Shown: positions 21,901-33,900 of the stretch, piece by piece
How positions within the stretch are numbered: position 1 is the first letter of the stretch
How the letters are laid out: each line of letters opens with the position of its first letter
Assembly: GCF_039555335.1 (NCBI RefSeq)
Contig: NC_092647.1
Span: forward strand, 17,066,493-17,130,492
Direction of reading: 5' to 3'
DNA: 64,000 nucleotides
Source: Amphiura filiformis
Lineage: Eukaryota; Echinodermata; Ophiuroidea; Amphilepidida; Amphiuridae
Position numbers and translations under genes: made by a program
The notes under the pieces: model-generated
The model's input: only the letters and a program-made list of their open reading frames with translations
The model's database searches: none
What the model was told of the DNA's origin: nothing

Positions 21901-24900
21901 GCATCGCTGTCTTGAATTTTTCTGCATCCAATCCTGTGTCGATGATGTTAATGTAGGTAAGAGCTGGTCTTCCAAGCTTCTTTCTCCCATGCTTCGGTAT
22001 CTCTTGGGTATAGTTGACTTCATTTTGATAAGCTTGCTACAAGCCCTCCAAGCTGTTGTCCTTTGTATCATGACGTCCTTTTCTATGCTCTCCATTAAGG
22101 CACCTAGGTACTTGAAGTTCTTTACCTTTTCCAGTTCTTTGTCATCTTTGGTCCTGATGTTTTCCTGCCCATTGTTATATGACATGAATTTCGATTTGAT
22201 GGCATTCATCTTAAATCCTGCTTTTGGTACTGCTGTTTCAACTCTTTGGAGCATTTCCTTAGCTTGCTTCGGGATAAAATAAGTGCAATAAAAAGTGCAA
22301 TGTCATCGGCTTTTCCTCCTTTTTAGGTGAAATTTAAACTCTTCCTCCTTCCCATCAATTGGCATTCTCAGAGCAAAATCAAGAACCACCAAAAACAGGT
22401 ATGGCGCTAGGGTGTCTCCTTGGAGTACGCCAGCCAAGATTTCAAACATGTTTGTATCACCATCAGGTGAAAGAACTGTGGCTCTGGTGTTGTTGTACAT
22501 TTTGCCAATAGCATCAACTATCAGTTTGGGTATATCATAGGACTGCATGCAGAATCTTCAAAATCTTGCCACGATGGAATGTGTCAAAGGCTTTCTTGAA
22601 GTCTTTAAATGTTATTATTGCAGGCATGTTGTTTGCCTTCACCTCTTTAATCAACCTTCGTAATGCCAGGGGCTATTTTAACGTGCCTCCTGACACGTTC
22701 GTGCAGTGAAACGTAATATGTACTATTCACAAACACAATACAGCAACTATTGCCAGTTGCTTGTGTTGCGCCCAGGTTGCACACATAAATGAGCTCTGGT
22801 TTTTCATAAGATTTTGATAGTTTTAAAGTTGCTAATTTCTCGATTTTTGATATCATATTGATGTGTATGACTTATATACTGACTCTGACTGGATAGCAAT
22901 TTAATGTGATCTTTGCCTTGTTTGCTAAAAAACAGTGATTCTTTGAATTTTTGGGACATATCATCTCTTCATTCTGTATGTTCCATTATGTATCTACTAC
23001 TACACAGCTACCAAAGTGGTATTGATCTTGTTGCTCTTCACTAAATTTGTCTTCATACATGGCTGGTGCTATATTAACTACAAGTGTTATCAACTTATTG
23101 ACAAGTACCATCATCATATTGACTGTGTTTGTTACGCCACCCAATATGTGCTACTCCAGAGAGGATTTGTTGCATCTTAAGACTTTTGCACCAAACAGAG
23201 TTGCCAAGGATGTCTTTTCTAGGCTCAATGAGTTAAATATATGTAGTGTGCAACCAACTAGAAAGGGCTATCGAAGTTTCAGCAAACAACAACAATCCAT
23301 ATGTACTATTGTTACTAGTAGAAATGATAGCCATTTTTATGCCAGACTTGCTGCTCCAACAGCAGGAAGAGAAAATCTCAAATCCCTTCCTATTCATCAT
23401 GAACAAAAGCCAAATATCATTCAGGTTCAGCTACAAAAACCACTACCAACTGCTCAACATGTTACATCAACACACCCTGCCACTTCCATCAGCATTGGAC
23501 ACTGGAATGCTAGGTCAATGAAAAACAAAGTGGTTTCTGTCTGTGATCTCGTCATTCAGAACAATTTGGATATTCTTATCATCACCGAGTCCTGGCTCAG
23601 AGGTGACCAATTTGATAATCATGCTATTGGAGACTTATACGCCACACTACCAAATTACCAAATGTATCATGTTCCACGCCCTTCCCGTGGTGGAGGAGTG
23701 TGTGCCATTGTTCGTCACGGTTTTCAAGTTAAAGTGAATGATACTGTTATAATGAAATCGTTTGAGTACATGGATATGACTGTGTCATATAACTCGTCTG
23801 TATTGAGGCTTTTTGCTATTTACAGGCCGTATCCATCATCTAAGAACAAGCTAACCTCTGAAATGTTTCTGAGTGACTTTTCCTCATTTGTCGAGATCAT
23901 ACCATCCATAACACAAGATCTTATTATGGTCGGTGACTTCAATGTTCACGTTGATGTAGATTCTGATAAGGAAGCAATAATGTTTCTTGATATCCTTGAT
24001 AGTGTCTCCTATGTCATGCCTCTTCTGAAGAAATCAATCTTGATTGTAATGATCTTCAGAACTACAGACCCATTGCGAACCTTATGTTCATCTTCAAGGT
24101 ACTCGAGAGAGTTGTTGCTGCTCAGCTTAAGACCTACCTGCAAAGCAATGACTTATTTTCCAGTGCACAATCAGCTTATCGCTGCCATCATTCGACTGAG
24201 ACTGCGTTATTGCGAGTCCAAAACGATCTTCTCCTCGCCATCGACAAAGGACAGGAAGCAGTTCTTGTCCTTCTAGACTATTCAGCAGCCTTCGATACAA
24301 TAGATCACGATGTCTTGTTTCAGCGATTGAAGGACAAATATGGTATTGGAGGAACTGTATTGAATTGGTTCGTTTCGTACCTGAAAAATCGTGTTCAAGC
24401 CGTTATGGTCGAAGATACAATTTCAGATGCATTTCCACTGCCATGGGGAGTTCCACAAGGGTCTGTCAAAGGACCTTTAGACTTTGTGTTATACACAGGC
24501 CCGTTAAGCGATGTTATCAATGTGCACACAGGTATCCAACATATCATTTACGCTGACGATACCCAATTGTACTTAATCCTTAAACCGTCTGAGCACCAAC
24601 AAGGGATTAGTAGACTCGAAGCATGTGTTGCAGATGTTCGGTCATGGGCAATTCATAATAAGCTGATGCTTAACGATACCAAAACTGAAATAATCCATAT
24701 CAGATCAAAATTCCGCAAGTCATCACCTCTTCCTACTGTGAATATTGGAGGTGCTGAAATACAGTCTTCCTCTTCTGCTAAAGACCTTGGTGTCATCATA
24801 GATAGTACTTTACAAATGAAACAGCACATTCGCAATGTCTGTCGCTCTGCCTCTTATGGTGTTTATAAAATTGGCAAGCTCAGGAAATACTTGGATCAGA

Positions 24901-27900
24901 GCTCCACCGAGCGCCTGGCCTCCCGCTTAGACTGCAACAATAGTCTCCTTTACGGTTTACCATCTTGTGACATTGCACCTCTTCAACGTATCCAAAATGC
25001 AGCAGCAAGACTTGTTACTCTCACCAAGCGCCGTGACCACATTACACCTGTCCTCCGGAAGCTACATTGGTTACCAGTTAAACATCGTGTACTGTTCAAG
25101 ATCTTGCTGCTAACTTTCAAAGCTAAACACGGTCTCGCTCCAAAATACATCATTGAACTCATTTCAGACTATGCTCCTACCACATCAATCTCTCTCAGAT
25201 CTTCAAAACAGACTCTTCTCAAACCCGGTCCGCGTACAAATACCGCGTCTTATGGTGACAGAGCCTTCTCTGTCGCTGCTCCGTATCAATGGAATAAATT
25301 ACCAGACTTTATTCGCAATGCCATTACCGTACCGGAGTTCAAAAACAAACTCAAAACTCATCTATTTAATCTGAATTTATAGCACCATGCATCTCTTCTT
25401 TGCTTGTTGGAGGACAATGTTCATGTTTTTCCACTTATTCTGTGCCATGATATAATATTGTATTTTATAATGTATCTATAATGTCATTGTACTTTTTATC
25501 TCAATTATGTTATAATATTGTATTTTATAATGTTTCTATAATGTTATTGTACTTTTTATCTCGATGTATTTTTTAAAACTTTATGCTAGCACATTGTATA
25601 TCTTCCTGTGCTTTTTATTTGATGTACAGCGCATCGAAACTTCAGTCTTATGCGCTTTATAAATGAAATTTATGTTATGTTATGTTATGTTATGAAAATA
25701 AAAATCCGTGCAATGAGAATTAACAATCCGTGCATAAAATATTTATATTCAATTCAAGTTTCAATCCGACAAATGACCAATTAAAGAGGTTCCTTTGCGA
25801 AAAATTCAAGCAAATATCACCTTGCAACGCCTCTGGCGATGTCCTTTCTCCCCAAGTTTTTGGTCACTCGTGAGGATAAGCCTCAAGACGAGCAGATCAG
25901 AGATTTAGATGATTTGTGCATCATTGTAAATTGACACTTTCCCAAGTCACCAATCCACAGGGCCTATTTTTATTGAGACTACCTAAACTCATCAAATCAT
26001 TTGGGTATTAAACGTTTATGTGTATTGCTTGTAGGAATTTAACACCCTGTTTATGACCTAAACATCCTTTTGTTTCAAGTTAAGTACTCTTTGGACATTT
26101 TAGTTCAAAAACAGTGCGTGTGATCCTTTGTAATAATACTTCCATGCAACTTTGACAAATTTCATACAATTTGCAGATATCCTATAAAATGCACCTTTGC
26201 TCACCAAAGTTGCGAAAGTTTTAATACAAAATTTATATTTAAAATGAAAACCTACCATTCTAACATTTAAAATGTTTTAACATATTTTGTTGAGCCAGGT
26301 GTATACTTTCATCGAGCATGGAAAGTAAAAATAGCAAGTTACTTAAATGGATTTACATTTTAAATAACTCCAACTAATATATTTTCTGTTTATAAAACAC
26401 ATTATCATTAACATAAACCAGGTGTGTACTTTCATCGAGCTGTAGCTAGTTCAAAAAATAAGTCCATACATTTGATATAGATATTTAGTTGTGACAGAAT
26501 GCAATATTCTTAATCGTGTGACCAATTGTGTAAAATATTCTTAAAAACAACAACTAGTCCTAATACGCCAACATTTTGAAAAATTTAAAATGACAAGAAT
26601 TGCAGGTCTGATAATGGAATTAAATGTTTGTGGTCTACCCCAAGGATAAATTCGTGGACACCTAAATATAAATGTTAATGAATTTCAAAATAAGTAAGGT
26701 GTAACAAGAGAAAAGGACGTTTGCCAGAACAGGGCTTAGGTGCATTGATAAATACGGTATCAGCTTCCAGCACCACACATCGACATCGCCTGGTAAATAA
26801 TTACATTGTATAGCAGGGAAACTAAATCAATACCCGGGGATACCGGGGTAGAAAATGATGAATATCTCCCGTAATTTTTGCTTTCTAAAGAAGCCAATTT
26901 TAAGGCTTGCACTTGAATATATGTGTTGAAAGAACGTGATAGTGCGTATTGACAAACAAACGTGCGTTTTGAAATAAAAAACTGACAAAATTCAGATTTT
27001 ATATGTGCCGAACAGAAAAAACATGTCCGCTGCCCTCATTCGTAAACAATCGGGGTAATGAAACATATCACGTTACAAACGCAATGTGGACCACTGGTGG
27101 AGGCAGTCTTATGCAGATGACTTACCAGGCTCACTGAGATCTACAGATGTCATCACCGAGCTATTGTCAATAGCCTTAGTCGAATGTTACCATGAACTTT
27201 ATTGCAGCGAATATTGAAATCAACTTTCTAAATATTCCAACCATACAATCTTTGGTCGGACCAGCTTCGAAGAACAGAAAACGCTTCTCCTGCACAACCA
27301 TGCAATGATGTCTTTCACTCTGCCCACTAATTTACCCTTCCTGATCCAAATGGCTTCTCTTATCCACGGAATATCTTTCACAGTCAAAAATTCTTAAAGT
27401 GCATGATCAATATAATACGTACACACAAGGTGATGAAGTTTGATAAAAAAAATAGTAGTATTTATAATGTGTATTATATTTTTGGCAGTCTGTTACTGGT
27501 TTTCATTAATACGTATTTTGATCTTATTTCTCTCTGTACAGGATTGGTCGTTACTTGGCATTTTTCATAGCCATTGGTGGTGTGACTATATCAGGAACAG
27601 TAGCAGCATTTTCGCCGAATTTTGCAGCCTACGCTATCATGAGGTTCTTCATAGGTCTAACCAATATGGCCGGTTTATGTGCCTTTATATTAGGTTATTG
27701 TTCTAAAAATTAAGATTTATGCTGTTCATTATAAAACACAAAAGAGAAAATGATTTATTATCATTATTGTTTATTATCTTTATACAGGGAATGTTCGAAT
27801 CAATTAAAAGCTGTTTAACCGGGGCACTTCAAAAGATCATTCGCTACTTGCACGGTTCCGCCATTATGCACTATGTGCGGGGAGAACCTCGAACTGGCAG

Positions 27901-30900
27901 CATACATGAATGGGAATTGAACTAGTCATATAACATTCTGTGTAAGGTTACATAATTCTTCCTTTCATGTATCCTGCCAGTTCGAGGCTCTCCCCGCACA
28001 TAGTACATAATGGCGGAACCGTGCAAGTAGCGAATGGACATGTAAAGGGACATGATTCTCTCAATGTCAAATACTTTGTGCCACGATCCTATTTGATATT
28101 CAATTATTATTGTATTTTGAGAAATAAAAAAGATGGGCGTTTACCTGGTGTTATTATCTTAATTTGAAGACTCTGACGTCGTAAAACCAAAATAAAGATT
28201 TTGTTTGTATTTTATTTGGATCCGGTTACTAACTCATTGCATTCTAATATAAAACCTATAAACATTGGTATTCCTCAAGGGTCTATTTCAGGGCCACTTC
28301 TCTTCATAACACACACGTAAATACATTGCTATTAAGCTGAATTGGTTGATTATCGGAAGGGCTATCCAAAGGTTTAATTATCGAAATACGGAATATATAT
28401 CTGTCTTTTTTATTGTTTCGGCAAATATTATATATCAACACGTACGCTTTTACACCATTTTGTATATTTCAGGGAGTGAAATCGTCGGCCCTTCCAAGCG
28501 GTCAATGGCTGGTAATCTCATCATGTTGTTCTTCTCTGCCGGGTACATGTTACTTGCCATCATTGCCTATTTTATACGAGACTGGAGACAACTACAGCTT
28601 GTAATGTCGGTTCCATTAGTGCTCTTTTTCCTGCTTATTCCGTAAGTAACTTGATCTGAAAGGAATATCTTTTATTGCTGAAGTTAACGCTTAAGACCAT
28701 AGACAATATATTCGTTTGGTAGATGATTTACTCAATATTGTATCATGAATACTGTGATAGATTCGTTTGGCGGAGGATTTACTCAGTGTTGTAACATGCA
28801 TACTACAGGGTGTCCCAATAAAAACAGAACCCTCATTGCGACCTCTTTTTCTCCTATTTCTGAAAAGTTGATCAAATGTATTTTGGTGTGTAAAGACACC
28901 TTAAATCGTTAGCTTTAATAAACCAAAACACTTATTTCAATCAGCTCACAATTTTTTAAAATATCCTCTTTAAGAAATGTACCCGTTTTTCACTCTGTCC
29001 ACGGAGGAGGTTTGGTTACATCAAAGATTAAAACGAAACACACGGTTATTGACATGGATAGATAATAGTATTAGACTTTGGAATGCATTCACTATGAGTA
29101 CAATTTTTACCCCAGCCAAAAATATGGAGACAACCAATATGAACTAGAAAAACCCAGTTTTAGTGAAATCAGAATATTGTAACCCCCCTGTACATGCCCT
29201 CTGAAAGTTTGAAAATAAGGTTGCCGAATTCGGCACCCTTGCAATGTGAAAAATGCATTATACGGTCATTAAACATAGTATGAGCGAGGATCACCAGCTA
29301 GCCTCCAACATCTTCGCAACCGTATTTCTGCTGCATTCGGAAGTATGCGGCGCACAAGGAGGGTTCGCAATGTAATTGATGCAATGAGGACCAGGGCTGA
29401 AACATGTATTCGTCAAGGAGGCAACCAGGTAGGGGGAAAACCAGCACAGTAAACTCACTTCAGAAGAACCAAGGACATACAAAACAGGCTACCTTTTAGC
29501 CCCAAAAGAGAAAATGACATGTTGTAAACGGGGTTGTAAATAAAAAGAAAGCAGGAGACAACAAAGTAAGAAAGTAAGAAACATAATAAAACAAAAAGGC
29601 ATAAATAACCAAGAAAAAAATAAGTTTAATTGCTAGTATAGCAAGAGAAGTCCCATCCCACATCCATTTTGCCGACAAGTTAATGACACTTAACACAAAC
29701 AATAGCCCATCGGCAAAGCCCATTCCCTAAATAAAGTATGTTATTTTATAAAGTTATCATTTAAGAATGCTTGATATTCATGCATGGTACATGTACTCCT
29801 TTTTAATCTTTGAAGTAGCCAAACCTCCTCCGTGGACAGAGTGAAAAACGGGAACATTTCTTTAAAAGAGCATATCTTCAAAAGTTGTGAGCCGATTGAA
29901 ATATTTCTTTCGGTTTAGTAAAGCTAACGAATAAAGATTTCTTTACATACCAAAAATATATTTGATTAACTTTTGAGAAATAGGGGAAAAAGAGGGCTCA
30001 ATGAGGGTTATGTGGTGTGTTTTTTTTTTTTTTTTTTTTTAGGGGGAACACCCTGTATGGTAGAAGATTTACTCAGTGTTGTATCATGCATACTATGATA
30101 GACTCGGGATTTACTATCATGCATATTATATAATTATGGTAGATCTGCACGTTGTTTTCCTTGAATGCCATAGTGTCCTGTGTGAATCTCCTCGTTGGCT
30201 TATCAGTAGGGGAAAATTTGCCAAAGCAGAACAAATAATACGGAAAGCAGCTAAAGTGAATAAGGCACAATTACCAGAAGTCTTATTTGAAGAAAATGAA
30301 AAACTTATGGAGGTAAGTTTGTTTCGACTTTTGCATAAGTATTATTGGTCGAGCAGCAATAAAGATCGATTTTCATTTAAAATCAATATATTATTGAAAA
30401 ATAATACCTTGATGTTTTGAAGAAGTTCAGTCAACATTCTACAAGTCATATATACTTTGAAAATTCCCTTGGTTTATTGTTGTTATTGAGTTATGTACGT
30501 TTTACAAAAGTCATGTGGTTTCAGCCCTCTTTTCAACCTAACTTAACAACACACCACATTACATTTTTATGAAGATTTCATGATTACGTGTTAATCCAAT
30601 GGCGATGTAAAAATTTGCGGTATTGTATCAACCCCAACCCCCTCCCCTCAGTTTAATTGTTTTATTGTTCCAAACACTAGCATTCAAGCCCAACCACCGG
30701 TTCTGCTTAGGGGACCAATGCGGTTGGGTTATGAAGCCATCTCTAAAATTATTGATAGTAATTGTGTGTCTTCTACAGAAAGAAGACAAAGCTATGGCAA
30801 CCCCTTGGGATCTGTTTAAAACACCGAATATGAGAGCTAAGACACTCAATCTGTTCTATAATTGGTAAGCATTGTCTTGGGAAAACATTGTGCTCCGTTT

Positions 30901-33900
30901 TATTTTCCTTGGGCCGTCGCGACCAACGACACTTCTTATGAACCATTTAGCATCATGCACTTCCCCCTTTCTTAAATTTTCACCTATTTCTCTTCCTCTT
31001 CTCTTTTGCCTTTTTTCCTCTCTATAATTATGTCCACTTCCTTTTTTTCCCTCTCATCATTTTGTCCTCATTGTTTGCTATTGGTTGATGGCTTACCCAT
31101 TTAAGCACGTGGGCAATATATTTCATAAAAATAAGACGTTCACAACAACACTATACGAAGCGGTAGACGTGAGAGGGTAAATTTGTCTTTACCTTCAATG
31201 CCTCGTGCGTGATGTCCGCGTACTAACGAATACCAAATTACGCATATTATGACGATTCTTATTATGTTAATATTTGTCCAGGTTTGTTAACAACATGGTA
31301 TACTACGGGCTGTCTCTAAGTACGTCAGGTCTTGGTGTCAATGACTATGTGGCAGCATTTGTGTCTGGCGCAGTTGAATGTCCCGCTCTGTTATCTTGCT
31401 GGTTTATTTTGGATAGATTCGGCAGACGAATTCCGCTATGTATTTATATGGTTGGCGGTGGAATGGCTTGCATACTCGCTGCACTTCTCCGTAAGAGAAA
31501 CAAAATCTGTAAAAATATGTTATTCCCAGCAGTTAAAATCCATATACCCTCTGTGGAGGACCTTAATCTTACACAGAGGGAGTGTGAATTTCAAACGGAG
31601 TTACCTAAATGGGTGAATCCATTGTAAATCTACACCCACTGTGTGGAAGATTAAGGGCGTGTCTTCCACAAGGGAGTGTATGTATTTCAACTGGAATAGT
31701 AACACTACAAATTAGGTCAAGCACCATTTTGACCTAATATTTTGATGCATTACGTAGATACGTAAGATTGTACAATCTTATCTTATAAGATACAATTGTA
31801 CAAGATTGTACAATCCTATCTTATTCGAATTGACACCTCTTTTGTCAAAGTCGGACGACTTTGATATTTACGACCCCAATAGAACCACAAATGTGATCTA
31901 ATCTTTGACCTTTTCGGTAATAACTTATTTCGCGATAACAAACTGAAAAAGAGCGTAAATACCGGAAGCGTATTCAAAAGAGTGTTCGCGCGTAAGCGCC
32001 GACAAGTGCAATAAGTGTTCCGTCATATGGAAGGTTTGGTAAAAACGATTCCCTTATAAACATGATAAACCATCTATGCACACAGTTGCCACCTTGATAC
32101 ACCTGAGCACACAATTTCGTCCAAGCCAGCAGTGAATTGTCTCTACACAGTCTTTCATTACACATTACACTACACGGTTGAGTGCATAGCGTCATAAGAT
32201 CTGTGTGTGAGCGTCTAGCTGGAAAATTAGCATCTGTAATAATGGTTATTCTCAAAACATCAAGTGTTCCCTTCATCCAATCTGAATTTATTTTTTATAT
32301 CAAACGACAGCTAACCCTTCCCCCTAAAACACTTTTTTTTCGTTAAGTCAACAGATAACGCAATTCAAAATCTGTTGAAAACGACCTCCTATCCAAGCAC
32401 GATTTTGGCCAAAATGTAGGTTTTAAAAGTTAAAATCTCAAGTGTTCCTTGCAATATTTTTCTAATTTTATGTCATTGAATGAAAGAGCACACTTATATT
32501 ATCCACATTAGAATGAGCAATGGCCAATTATCATTAAATTGCAAATCTTGTGCAAAAAGTTACTATTTTCGCCTGTTTTGTCGTACTGTTGTAAATTCAG
32601 TGATCTATGACTTTGCTAAAGAGCGCTTACAAATTGATATGAGATCACACCACTAAATCGGGTCCAACCCTATCTGACTGAAGAAATAAGAACTAGTGTT
32701 TTATTCGCTGACCAAGGCTGATATGCCAATTTTTTGGTGATAGTTGTGCTCTGTGCATGTTTTTCTAATTATCTGGGCATAAAAAGATGAAAAATACTAC
32801 AATTCGGATATTTTATGAAGGATTTTGGTTCCATGGACCAACTGATGTCACAACATAGCTAGATGAGCTGAGCTGTAGAGTTTGGTATGGTTTACATCAT
32901 GTTCGAAGCACCACTGAAAAAAATCGAGCCGCTCAACTACCAAAAAATACTGGTTCTAGGGTAGAATATATCATAAACATTTGGAAAAATGTTGTTTTGA
33001 ATAAACGATGACGATTTCTTGGGTACCTTTTAACACATAAAAGAATAAGAACTTGATTTAGTGGTGTGATTCCTAGCTCAGATGAGCAATGTCGCCAGGT
33101 CTGAACGCTGTACCGGCGTCAGCTGAATTCAAGTACGTTTAGAGGGCACAGGTATGGAATATGTCAATCTAGGGCCTATGTTTATTAATCTATGTGTGAA
33201 TCGCGTTTCAATCCACTGCTATATATTAATTTTAATACCGTTTATGAATTACAATTTATTATTTAGCACCTGGTGTAGGTCGTACCGTTGTGGCAATGAT
33301 AGGCAAGTTTGGGATCACGGCCTCATTTAGTGTGATATATATCTATTCTGGGGAGCTTTTTCCAACGCCAGTCAGGTATGTATTTGTACTGGTGATAATA
33401 AATACAGAAATTACAATGAGAGAGAGAGAGTAAGAAAGGAAAGTGAGAAAGATAAGATACAATTGACCTTTTCGATAAAATTCCACGCCTCTGCGAATAG
33501 ATATGGGTTGTCGTCATTTGACGTCATGCCGATGCGAACATCGTTTAGTGAACATCGCTCACTATAAATCGCTATAATAATAATAATAATAATTCAAGGA
33601 AATCCCGCCTATTTTTTCAGGCGCACCACTGCAACGGCAGTGTAAATTCGACAATTCACGCGTCACTGCAACGGCAGTGTAAACTTCGAATTTCGATTTT
33701 TTTACACGTATAATCTATAATCACCATTTCACAAACACAACTAATCTATTACCATCACTGTATACACAACTACTACTGCCCTGGAACCTAGGGGAAGGGG
33801 GTACAGATACCAGAACCGGGGGTGATCCCCTACTCTTTCCGAATAGCTCTGACACTTTTTACGTGCACAGGGATCATGATCGAGAGCCCTCCTGTACACG

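Noticed and set aside
24365..24556. Alternative-frame peptides inside the L2-like LINE
   Set aside because: Shadows of the reverse transcriptase frame.
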